Shown piece after piece: positions 32,545-43,351 of a stretch of 64,000 nucleotides of DNA. Source of the DNA: Auriscalpium vulgare (Eukaryota; Basidiomycota; Agaricomycetes; Russulales; Auriscalpiaceae); the NCBI GenBank assembly GCA_019915015.1, contig JAHBBC010000001.1:2480001-2544000 (forward strand). Direction: 5' to 3'. Position 1 is the first letter of the stretch; each line of letters begins with the position of its first letter. Under the pieces are notes generated by a model. The model did no database searches and was not told where the DNA came from. It was given only the letters and a program-made list of their open reading frames with translations. A program made the position numbers and the translations under genes.

Positions 32545-32950
32545 GAGCGCGTAGGTGGCGTTGTTTCGCAGCGCGTGAGCACTGCCCTGGCGTTGATCTT
32601 GTCGACGGCGGGCTATGGTGGAGGGAAAAAAACAAACGTCGCAATGTCTCTGTCTTGTTGGCTGCCGATGCTCTTGTAATATGACTATGCTCGTTTGCGC
32701 CATGTCGAATCCATATGCTTGTCTGTCTGCGCGAGGGTCTGTGCAGAGTCGGAAAAAAATAACGAGTGATGCAATAAGGGCGTCTGTTTTGTGTTGTTGT
32801 TTCAGCCACGGGCACGCCCAAAGGGGCTCGTGTCTGCGACGCAGCGCCTTCCTCTCTGCCTTCAAATCTTCCTCACCGCGCTTGCCCGGCCTCAGCTTTC
32901 CCCGTCCCTCCCCCCGTCGCCACGCGCGTCGTCCCCACCGTCTTGCGTCG
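32545..32950. other. Intergenic between RPS8 and SET9
   Basis: This includes the RPS8 3' flank and a pyrimidine-rich stretch before the SET9 start, a usual fungal promoter feature. No gene is seen. Confidence 0.5.
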
Positions 32951-35900
32951 ATGGCCGCCACGTCGACACATCGTCCCGCCCCGCCCGTCCACTCCAAGGC
33001 TCTGACATGGCGCACCACGAAAGTCATGAATATGCAGGACCTCTCACGCGACGACGACTTTCTCTCCCACCTGCTCGTCGAGAAGCTCGGGACGCGTGGC
33101 ATTCCCCTGCTCGTGCACAAGATGGACCCGACTCGCCGCCTCCCCAAAACCAACCCCGAGGACTTGATGGCCATGGTCCGACGCGTACGTGTATCTCGCC
33201 CCCCTCTGCCTCCACAGCCGTTCAACGCGTCCTATCCCCGGTTCGTCGCGAATAGCTTGTTGTCTCGAAAACAAATGTCCAGTCTGCCATCCGTCACGCT
33301 GTCGACGAGCTCCTTCGGTGCGTCTCGCCCCTCCATGCCCACTCAGACCCACTCACGTCGCACAGCCTCGCTTCCGTGCGTTATTACACCAAGCAATTCA
33401 CCCAGAAGGAGCTCAATGCATTTGCGACGTGCGTTGTCCACTAATGTGTCGTCAGCGTCGCGCTACCAGCTGATGCCCCTCGCTTCCCACCAGGCACGCC
33501 TCGCGATATTTCGAGCTCTATCTCCCGACGGGTTCCATTGAGATCGCGCACACGCAACGGTACTCGCATCGCACAGGCAAGTCGGAGCTGTGCATCCTCG
33601 CGACGCGGGCGCTCGCACCCGGCGCCGTGCTAGAGCTCAAGGGCTCCATGGCGGACCTGACCGACGATGAGGAACAGGATCTGAAGCGCACGGATCGCCG
33701 CCACTCGTATGGGGGCATTCGTCGCGACTTCAGCGTCATCCACTCTAAGCAGCTCAAGAAGAACCATCTGTTCTTGGGGCCAGCCCGCTTCGTCAACGTA
33801 AGTGCCGCACGGACCACTCTTCTTCTTTTTGCCCCTGCCCGCCCCCGCACTTCTCCGCTTGCTCCGCACTCGTCTGCTCTTTCTCAACATTTTTCTGCTT
33901 GCATTTAGCATGACTGTGACAATAACTGCGAATTGTTCCGCGAAGGCCGGTACATCACGTTCCGCGTCATCAAGCCGATTGCAATGGGCGAGGAGGTGAC
34001 CGCGCACTATGGCGATGGATATTGTGCGTTGTTCCTTGTCTCCTGTGTCACATCTCAAACTCACGATCATATGTCACAGTTGGCAAGGGGAATCGCGACT
34101 GCTTGTGTGAGACCTGCGAACGCCGGGGAGTCGGCGGTTATGGCCCTCGTCCGCTTGACGTGGACGAGGGCTCGGACGGCAACGCCTCTGATGACGGCTC
34201 AGCCGAAGAGGAAGGCACTCCCGCCACCGTGAACGTGAACGAGCGCCGCACCCGACGCGGAGTCTACGCGGTGATCAAGGAGTCAGATGATTCCTCCGAT
34301 GGGGCAGAAGACGACGAGCCTGAGGCCGCTGAACAGAACGGCGCCATAAAGCTCGAAGCGGAGATTGAGGTCGAGGTCGAGGCCGACATTTCGTCCGAGC
34401 TCACTTCACTTCCATCTTCACGGGCCTCCCTCGTCCCGCCTTTGGCCAATGGATTCCTCACGCCCGATCCGGACACGGCCGTTCCAACGCCCTCGTCCTC
34501 ACTCACGCCTGGACGAGCGTTGAGTGTCAGATCCATGTCGCGCCGGCGGTCGATGCCGCGCTTCCAGTCTGTTATCTCGACACGCGGACAGAAGGCCCGC
34601 GCCGCACAGCAGCTGGTCACCCCGCCGCTGTCGGAGGACACGGCCTCGTTGGCAGAAAGCGCATCGGCGCCTGCACACATGACGCGCGCATCTTCGCGCC
34701 TGGAGAAGGGGAGGGCCAAGGGGAAGGCGGTAAGCGCGAGTGCGGAGCCAGAGCCGCGCGTGCTGCGCGGGCGGCCGTCTCAGAGGGCGTCCACAGCCGC
34801 AGAGGAACGGAAAACGAAGTCGCAGCCCAAGGGAAAGGGCAAGGCCGTCGAACAAGAGACTCTGGCTGTGAGCAGCAAGGGCAAGGCGAAGGAGCTGGAC
34901 CCGAGCGTTCCTCATTGCGTGACATGTACGAATGTCCTGCCCATCATCTCTCTGGATGAAGAGATCGTATGGGGAGACTTTGAAGGCACGAAAAAGGATC
35001 ATCAGGAATGCCCTCGGTGCGTGTTTACCCCATCACAACGGCGCTGCCTTGCTGAAGTTATTGTGACAGGTGCCTGCGCCACTTTGCGATCTATGGTTGT
35101 TTGTGGCCCCACCGCACGACCACGCAGGCTGCCGCTTTCATGCCGACTCCGAGGGAGGAAACACCCGCAGAGGTCCCTCCGCGAAACAGCACACACAAAC
35201 TCCTCAGCGCCGTGGGCAAGAAGCTCGCGGCGAGTGCAGTTTCCGCTTCCGCGTCAAACGTGTCCACTAGGAAACGGCGGCGTGAAGCTAGTGCCGTGCC
35301 CGAGAAGCGGGCATACAAACGGCGCAAAGGCCTGCCGGCGAAGACGTCGACCGGACGGCCGGTAGGACGACCTCGGAAGGTCCAGGTGAAGGGCCTGCTA
35401 CGCGGAGCATGGAGCCGCAGCGGGCGCGCGCAGATCCCCAGCGTGAAGGCCCGCGAAGGCGACCCCCCGGTGAAGAGGAAGCGTGGGCGGCCACGCTTGC
35501 ACCCTCTTCCTGAACCCGGGCAGGCTGCCCCACCGCGTCCAACCCCGGCGAAGCCCAAGGCTGCCACAGTGGCCGTGAAGCGCGCGGCGGCCGTGTCGGC
35601 ACCGCCTAAGCTTCCCGTGCCCGCACGCGCGCGGCCAACGACCGCCGCCATGGACGTTGACAGCTCGGACGACATAGTGCCAAAGACCGAGTCGGCATCG
35701 GCACCTGTGTCGTCGAGCAGCGTTCGAACGGCCAAGTCTCGCGCCGTCGACGATCAGCCTCGCGAGTCGAACGGTCGGTTCGGGAAGAAGGCGGCGACGA
35801 ACGGGATGTACGTGCGCCGTCGGTTCGGGGTCCCGCCTCCCTCGCGACGGACTCGCTCGCAACGCGCGGAGCAGCGTGGGCAGACGCAGGAGGACGATGC

Positions 35901-36965
35901 CGACGGCGATGAAGACGGCGAGGGCGCACGGACTGGGGACGGAGATACGGAGATGGCTGAGGAGCATCGGCCCAAGCGGCCGCGATACGATGACGTCGGC
36001 GAAGAAGCGCGCTCGAGGAGCGTCTCCGGAGTCGCGCGGCGCACCGTCGGCAACGGCCTCTCCTTTGCTCCCAACCCCATCGCCTTTGCTCGTCGGGCGT
36101 GGGCGACCGCCCCCGCGACACGGCCGAATCTCCGCCCAGTGCCGGACAGAGACGCGGTCGAGCTGGCGTCTACCGACGATGAGGACGACTCTGACGGCCC
36201 CGTCACCCCAGAAGACGCAGGCAGCCTGCCTGTCCGCGTCACCAACGAAGAGGTGCCGGATGACGAGGTGGAGGAGCTCGTCCTGAAGATGCCCGCCCGC
36301 ACCCGGCTCTCGTCAGGCAGCACGCTGTGGAAACCGTCCCCTGTCAATTTCGCCACACGCCGCTGGTCCTCTGTCCACACGCCTGCCGACGAGGCGGACG
36401 AGCCCACGCTCAAGCCTCGCGACGCACGCCAGCGTGCACAACTCCCGGATCAGGGGCTGTGGGTACAGCGCGCCGCGACATCCTCCCGCTGGGACTTTTT
36501 TGAGTCGGCGTCGTCGTCTGGTGAAGAGGTGTGTTAACTCACTTCTCCTTGGCCCTTCAATTCGCCGTTCGCCTTTGCTTTCCCGCCTCTTGCTTCCCAT
36601 TGTGTTTATGTTCCGGTCTCACCTATGATACTCGGCCATGTCAGGATGTGGTGCTCCCCAAGTCTCCCGAACCGGCCAAATTCATCCTGCAGGCCCATAC
36701 CCTCTTCTCTGCCCGCCCAACATCGTCCAGCCGCGATAACGTCGAAGGCCTGCTTGGCCCGTCGTCGTCGTCATCGCTGTCGTCACCGCCGTCGTCATCG
36801 CTGTCGACCTCGCCCAATACCCACCCAACTGCCACGGCTCACCCCCCTCAACGCGCACTCGGGATACTCAAGAGGTCCATACCTGTTGCTCATCCCTCAC
36901 CAGCCCGCTCTACTGCACCCAACCTCGTGGAGGCTGGATGGGACTCTGAACTTTCAAGTGAATGA
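32951..36965 (+). CDS. SET9: Histone H4 lysine-20 methyltransferase, Set9/SUV4-20 type
   Basis: A SET-domain enzyme acting on nucleosomal H4K20. The start is MAATSTHRPAPPVHSKALTW at 32951. The N-terminal helical part (LSRDDDFLSHLLVEKLGT, SAIRHAVDELL, VRYYTKQFTQKELNAFA) precedes the SET domain. SET motifs are TGKSELCILATRALAPGAVL, DFSVIHSKQLKKNHLFLGPA, RFVNHDCDNNCELFREGRYI and AMGEEVTAHYGDGYFGKGNR. A Cys-rich post-SET DCLCETCERRG follows; the catalytic Asn-His element is RFVNHD. The remaining two thirds is mostly disordered. It contains a CxxC pair (VPHCVTCTNVLPI with ECPRCLRHFAIYGCLWP) and AT-hook-like motifs (STGRPVGRPRKVQ, KRKRGRPRLHP) that could bind DNA. The last exon joins SSGEE to DVVLPKSPEPAKF and ends at 36965. 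Introns in the first third were placed only roughly. Confidence 0.88.
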
Positions 36966-37713
36966 TGTGACGCAATCTGTTACTTATTCTTCCTTCGTAT
37001 ATACTGCCTGCACACGCTGCTTCTTCTGTATCTTAGGTTTGTCCATAACTCCGTTTGTACTAACTAATATGTGCTCTGGCACTCCATTTTTACCTGCCTT
37101 GATCACGCAAGTAATTCTGCTTTCCTTGTTTCAGGTACCACGGACGGTGTTTTTGTCTTTGGTTGTGTATCAATGCCATCCTGAAATAATAGTGTTGCAT
37201 GCATGCTACTCATGTGCGCGAGTGGTTGATATAACAGCTGTCAATTACAAGCTACGCGTAGTACGGACCGTGTATACAGCGATTTCTAAACATACATGCT
37301 AGACAGTACAACATAGTGAGTCGGTGGGGTCCTCGGCAAGAGGAACACGAACGGGGATTCTACAACCAGGCATCGTGCCCAGCGAATAAAATATGTACGG
37401 AGAATAGATAGATGGATAAATAATGGGAAGGTCAACAAACGTCCAATGATAAATAGATTGCGCCCAGGCAATAAATAGAATGCAACAAACCGCGGAAACC
37501 GAGTGCAGGTGCCAATGATGATGCGATGAAACCATAGATAAAAATGCGAGATGCTTGTGGTCATGAAAGTCCGAAATGAGATGCAAGGAGAGTGAAATGA
37601 ACGATGAGGACCAAGGATCGTAAGCCGTCGGAGTACTTCCAGCCTGCTCGCAACGACGATCCGCAGGGTGCCGACCAAACGCGTAGGCAGGACTGGCGAT
37701 CAGCGCCGACCCT
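36966..37713. other. Convergent intergenic region
   Basis: AT-richer than its surroundings, this is the 3' flank of SET9 and of the C2H2 gene on the minus strand. No gene is seen. Confidence 0.55.
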
Positions 37714-38871
37714 TCACGACGTGTGTCCGGAGCCAGACGCGCGAGGCTGCAGCTGCGGCGAGCCGTCGCTTTCGTCTTCGCCCTCCCCCGAACTCTCCTG
37801 GGCCTGTCCAGGCAGCTGGGTGTGCGTGCGGGCATGGCGCCGCATGTTGCTCTGCACACTGAAAGTCCGATCGCAGCCCTCGAATGTGCAGGCATAGGCT
37901 GAGTAAAATATCGGATCGTCAGCGTCTAGTCGCCGCGGAGCAGAAAATATACGCACGGCGCTCGCCAGTGTGGCTGTGGAGATGTATCTGTCAGAAAACA
38001 CGGCGCGTGAGTTGCTTGGCATGACGACCAATGGCGCGCGAGATCTACCTTCAGGCTGCTGGGCCGAGTGAAGCCCTTCCCACAGTACGTGCACTCATAC
38101 TTGGCCGATGATGCTGCGCTCGGCTCCATCATAGGCATGACGGCGCCCGAGGCAACCTCGTGCACGGATCCATAGGAACGTTGCGACGCAACCTGAGGGG
38201 GATACGGGTACGGCGCTGGCGGCGGCGCGCGGGAGCTCGAGGCGTACGGAGCATGGGAGGATGTCGGCGCTGGAGCAGGCATGCCTCGCGGGTCGTAAGT
38301 GTACGGTGGGGCGCTGAAATGAGAGCCTCGGCGCGCCCATGATTCTGCCTCTGAGGGATGCGATCCCTGGCCGTATCGATCGGGGCTCGACGCGGCGCGG
38401 TGATGGGTGCGCGGCGACGCCTGGATTGGCGGCTGGGGCTGCGAGAGTGGGAACGAAGATGGCGCGGGGGTGGGATACCGTCCAGGATTGGGATACCGAG
38501 CAGCAGGTTGTTGCGGGTTCATGAGGGAGCGTGAATGCGATGGCCCCATAGGAGGCCCGGGGGCCGTCGATTGACCGTGAGCATACGATGCATGTGAGGA
38601 CGCATAGCCTTGGCGATGTGACTCTCCAGCATACGTCGTGGGTTCGTCAGGAAGAGACAGTTGGTTAAAGTGTGCGGAAGGTGAGTAGCCCACTGGCAAG
38701 GGCGCGCGAGGTGGTGGCGGTTGGGCCAGCTCTCCTGCAGACACGGACATGAGAATTTGAACGAAGGTAACTCGTGTGCGGCCACTCACTGCCAAAAAGA
38801 TCGCGAATCGGTGGTAGTGTGGGGCGATACTCTGCGCGACGCTCGTCGTCTTTGTTTGGGCGAGGAGACAT
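37714..38871 (-). CDS. C2H2 zinc-finger protein (two fingers, disordered N-terminus)
   Basis: The start at 38871 (MSPRPNKDDERRAEYRPTLP) is followed by an intron joining IRDLFG to ELAQPPPPRAPLPVG. The body is a disordered region rich in Pro, Ser and Tyr. The fingers are built from three exons: YECTYCGKGFTRPSSLK, IHLHSHTGERP and YACTFEGCDRTFSVQSNM followed by RRHARTH. They give a C-x2-C and a C-x4-C finger, each closed by a His pair. The end is acidic and Ser-rich. It is probably a sequence-specific transcription factor in the nucleus; the target is unknown. A gene of similar layout, with different fingers, lies at 48657. Confidence 0.82.
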
Positions 38872-39905
38872 AAAACGGGAAGGGGAAAGAGAAGAAGAAG
38901 ACGTAAGAAAAGAAGGACGGACGGGAACCGAGGGAGAGGAACGGCACTGACGACGTACTTATACAGACCTCGCCCGCTGTGGCCGAGGGGACGATGCGCA
39001 CGCGTTGTGCGCATTTGCCTGCCGCAGTCGCGGTGCATCACGGTACGAGTGGGCCCACGGCTGGACACCGTCACCAAGACGGCTGAGGGCGCCAGCAACG
39101 CCTGTTGATCGAGGAACCAGAGAATTGCGGCATCAGAAGAATAAGGACGCAGAAGGCTGGCGCCCACCAATAAGACGTCGCTCTCACTGAGCAGATTGCG
39201 GGGGGCCTGTGCGACGAGCCTGTGTCACTACGGTGAATGCGAAGCCGAGTCGGATATCACTAGGGTCACTACCAGTCACTGGCGGACTCAGGCGGGAGCT
39301 CGGCGGTGCCACACACCTTGGGGACGCCACGCATGGCCACGATCGAGTCGCAAGCTTGGGCCGTGCGTCGAGCGCGTGTCGCAAGGATCGACGTCGGGTG
39401 CATTGGACGGATACTGGCGGCAGATCACGGGCGACGACGAGCTCCCGTTGCATCAAGTGATGTCGCGACGAGGCGCAGTCTGCCCTCCTCACCACCAAGG
39501 CTGTGCACTCCTTTACCTCCTCCTGAAAATCCTCATGAATTCAATGAAAATCTCTGCGGAGGCAACGCTAAGCGACGCAGCCGACGAGGGATTTCCATAT
39601 ATTTTGGTATATTTGTCTGTATGGACGCATGGACGAGGCGGATCAGGGCTCCTCCGACCCGTAATCCCCGCCGATGCCTTGCAATCGACTTGCCGCCGCA
39701 CTTCACAAGTAAGCCGTTCATCAAACTCGTAGCAGACAACAACGCCGAGCACGCAGGTCTGCCCAAACCGTCGGCCAGGCCATAGCATTCGTAGAGACAT
39801 CCATGCAGTTGCAAGACATACCCCCAAGTCTGATGTGCATGGCAACTAGATAAAACACAGGCATATACTGCCTGTCACTGTGTATCGTCTGCATCAGGTC
39901 TGCAT
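38872..39905. other. Intergenic, no gene recognised
   Basis: Several overlapping open frames (39184-39845) lack any recognisable protein pattern. This includes the promoter of the C2H2 gene and the 3' flank of the BolA gene. Confidence 0.5.
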
Positions 39906-40469
39906 TCAGGACTGCTGTGTCTCTGCCGCTGCCTTTCTGCCTTCTTCGATTGTCTTGGTGTTTATGGATAACGCATGAAGGCCACCTTGCAGTTCCTCAG
40001 ACAAAGCCGCGTAGATCATGCGGTGCCGCTGCATCGTCGTCTGCGGTATCCCATATATGAGAGCAATGCATGGGCGCGCGACTGTTATGCACACCTTGCC
40101 CACAAAAGCCTCGGATACGACCTCGATGGAGAAGTCTGATGAAAAGGCCGTCACCGGTCACCTCATGAGCGCGGTGAACGGGCAATAGTGGACCACTTAC
40201 GTGTCTCTCCGTTCCCCCCGTCTTGAGTGCGCATGGCAGCGTGATGTCGATGCTGCCAGGAATCGTTGGTGATCGCCAGGGATGATGGTTTCAGAACGGC
40301 GGCGAGCTTGAACGGAGAACAATTAGGGCCGAGTCAGAGAGACGAAAGCTGGGAAGGCGGCTACTTTGGCACGAATAGCAGACTCCACAGGTTGGCTGGC
40401 CGGGGCGGTAGCCATGGCGAGCTGACGGTTGTGCAGGACAGGTTTCGCCCGTGTAATCAGACGTAGCAT
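39906..40469 (-). CDS. BolA-like protein, probably mitochondrial
   Basis: A four-exon model. The upstream ATG at 40469 gives MLRLITRAKPVLHNRQLAM, an Arg/Lys-containing amphipathic start like a mitochondrial presequence. A second in-frame ATG at 40415 gives MATAPASQPVESAIRAK. Splicing joins LAAVLKPSSLAITNDSWQHR, HHAAMRTQDGGNGETH, FSIEVVSEAFVGK and TTMQRHRMIYAALSEELQ, then GGLHALSINTKT. The conserved His in QRHRMIY and the GLHALSI strand are the BolA signatures. The family works with monothiol glutaredoxins in Fe-S cluster handling (Bol1 and Bol3 in mitochondria, Fra2 in the cytosol). The sequence pattern (HH.AM followed by ETHF) fits the BolA1/Bol1 type. Confidence 0.88.
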
Positions 40470-40763
40470 GGGCGACGGGCTGTTCGCTGGCAAGAAAGGC
40501 TGCGGTGTTGTCTCTGCGCGGGCGGGCGGGACGTGCTGCGAGACGTTGGGCGCGAGAGGCAAAGGCGCGGCGGCGGTGGCGGCGGTGCTCGACGCGCAGC
40601 TGACGCGACGCGTATCTCCCGCTCACCGCACTCACCTCACCGCACTCACATCCACTCACAACCCGCACAGATCCAGAGTGCACGAACGTTACGCGTGTTT
40701 TCGCACTCTAAAATCTCCGACGACACGCGTGCCACCACAAGGGGCTCGTCGGAGCTGCACAGA

Positions 40764-42396
40764 ATGCCACCTCTCCGCATGCCGGACCACGCTACCATCC
40801 AGCCTGTCGCGGAGCGCGAGATGAGCAGGTTGCAGAGGTCTCTTGTCGATAGCTCCTTCGAGGAAGGTCATTACGAGGCCGGCATCGCAGTGCTCGATGA
40901 GCTGCTCGCGCAAAATTACATGCCTTCCAGGTCAGTCCAATCAAGTGGCTATGCCCTCCTCTACGTGTTCGGCGCTGACGTGCTATTTCTCAAGATCTCA
41001 TGTTCGTCAATTGCTCTACATCGCGCTCTACCCATCAGTACGCAGAGCTCGCAACAACCACGATGCAGGCGCACCCTCCAAAACGTCATCATCCAAGTCT
41101 AATTCCGATCTGACGCCCTCGCCCAGCGCCACGGTCGCAGCGCAGCGCTCACTCATGCTGACCGCCTCGAGCTACACACCCGCAGCGCTGCTCCGTGCAC
41201 TGCCCTCCCACGCGGACCGAAATGACATGGCCCGCAGCGGCCTGCCAGAAGCGGAGGATGAAGCGGAAGATGCGGTCGAATACGACTCATTCATCGCGGG
41301 TGAAGCACAGCGTTTCCAGCAATGCAAAGACGTCTGGCAGATCTTGAAACAGGGCTTTGTGCCCCTCGTGGCGGAGGGGCCGGGCATCCCCCCAGCTAGT
41401 CCCAGCAAGCGCAGGCGTGGGGATGCCCAGGCCTACCACACCCTCCCGCACGACGACAGCCCTGTCAGCTCAGATGCTTGGCCGATCCTCAATTGGCTTT
41501 TGACCTTGTTCGAGAGGGATGAGAAAGACGCCCAGCGGAGACAACATGGTAAGTCATATGAACAGCGGTATCGCACGAAGTCCGCTCATCAACGAGTTCA
41601 TTTCCCGCAGTCCGGTATTCTCCCTTACTTCTTTCACAGATTCCCCCAACAAGGAGCGAAACGGGTGCAAGGTGGGATGCGAATGCGCCCCTAGAAGTTG
41701 CCCTGTACTGTCTGAAGCAGGAAGAGCCCCCGCGACAACAAATGGGGAAGCGTCTGCTTAGTCTGGTCTGTTTATACAACAACCCATCGCCCTAGCACCC
41801 GTTGACCACGAGTCCAGCTCATCGATCTGACCTCGACGACCCTCTTCGATCTACCGTTGTTTGTGAACCTGCTTCTGGCTCATCTACCATCGGACCCGCA
41901 GGAGCTGCAGAACTTCTTCAGCACACTTCCTGGGACACTAGCCGTCATGAAGTTCAAGCTGGTGCTTTGCCAACGGTACTTGTCCCATGCGCCTGCCAAG
42001 ACACGTCGATCTACAGCCAAAGCTCAACCCCGCGCCCAGCCACGCCCGGCACCCCGCCGACGGGCAGGTGACTCGGCGTCTTCTGAGCCTACCGCGAGGA
42101 CCTCGTCAGCAGACATCACCATTGCCAGTCATCACCCAATCCCGCCGGCCTCGGAAATCCTGCACCTTTTTTCCCCGACAGCCAATGCTGGTGGCGCAGT
42201 CCAGGTGGTGAAATACCATCTGCTCCTTGCCTACGCGAAGCTACAGCACTGTGTTGCCACGGAGGAGAAGAGTCAGGACTGGGCGCGCTTGCTACGGGAA
42301 GGGGACGTCGCGCGGGCTGTTGAGGAGGCATTTGCCAACAGCACAGACAAGGAGTCCATGCGCATGAAGAACGGCCTGCTTGCGATGACGGCTTGA
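40764..42396 (+). CDS. Conserved-looking protein of unknown function
   Basis: The start at 40764 (MPPLRMPDHATIQPVAERE) leads into a helical segment, EMSRLQRSLVDSSFEEGHYE, AGIAVLDELLAQNYMPSR and, after an intron, SHVRQLLYIALYPSV. This two-helix start resembles TPR/HEAT-like repeats, but no family is named. The middle has ALLRALPSHADRNDM, an acidic stretch and DVWQILKQGFVPLV, followed by a basic SPSKRRRGDA. Further exons give SDAWPILNWLLTLFERDEKD, LFDLPLFVNLLLAHLPSDPQ and VMKFKLVLCQRYLSHAPAK, ending with VKYHLLLAYAKLQ and MRMKNGLLAMTA at 42396. Probably all-helical and intracellular. Confidence 0.65.
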
Positions 42397-43351
42397 ACGG
42401 TGTTACACGGCTTGAATGGTGGCATGACACACCCGATTGACTTGTACAGTATTCGTTGTTCGCTGTGACGCGAATTCCCCCTGATATGTCTACATACAGA
42501 CGGAGATGGTGTCATGCCATGCTGTAAGACTCGCGTTCCGCACAACCCCGTTGCATCCGGGCTAAATTCTCCCCTGACCTCGAGTCTACACTCTCCTCCA
42601 ACGACTTTCGTCACTGAGGAAGACGCTGGTCGTGCAACACACTGTCGCCGCCCGATGGTCGGAGGACACTTGCACGGTTGATTGACGCCGCGCTTGTCCA
42701 CGTCACTTGATCCTCCGCGCTCTGATGTCGACCAGAGAACTTGCATGAACCCAAAACACCCGACGTGATCTCCATAAGGCGCAAACCTACGGGGGCCCTC
42801 TCGGGCTCCTGGGCTTGATCAAAGGCCGACAATGCCGTAGTGCTAAGAAGCATGTGAGCTATGCAAGGGCGATATTTCCCACCTGTTCTCAGGCTGTCGG
42901 CACACGCTGAGTACAGATGTCGATTGCGCAGCATGTCACAGTGTTGCTGTGCTACGGTCCTGTCAGCGGGTAAGTAGAGCCTGTACGAGCAGCACAAAAG
43001 AATGCGCAGGCACGAGGGAATATCACAGGGCCTCCCGCGGAGGCCGGTGTCCCGAGCGACGGCTCGGGGTGCGTTGTGCAAGTAGGAGGGGCTTCTGGAA
43101 GGTCACGAAGACTGAGTGTGAGCTTGTCAACCTTCCTGAGCGCATCCCCGATGTGATTCGGGTCTTCCACGGCAATGCCCACGGCACCGCACAGACACCC
43201 CCAGCATGTGTAAGCTCTTGCCACATCCGCCCAGGACCACTAACGCACCACACAGTAGACGGCCCCTCAGTGCACATCACCAAGTAACATTATGAAAGAC
43301 AGGAGGTATTTATGCACGCGCCTTGTGGAGGAATACCTACAGTGACAACAT
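42397..43351. other. Intergenic with two adjacent GC-rich hairpins
   Basis: No gene is recognised. At 43029-43045 GGCCTCC pairs with GGAGGCC over a 3-nt loop. At 43051-43068 CCCGAGC pairs with GCTCGGG over a 4-nt loop. Both lie downstream of the DNA ligase gene on its transcribed strand side. Confidence 0.5.

Noticed and set aside
33630..36413. Several long minus-strand open frames across the SET9 gene
   Set aside because: They are antisense to SET9 exons with strong codon bias; none resembles a protein family.
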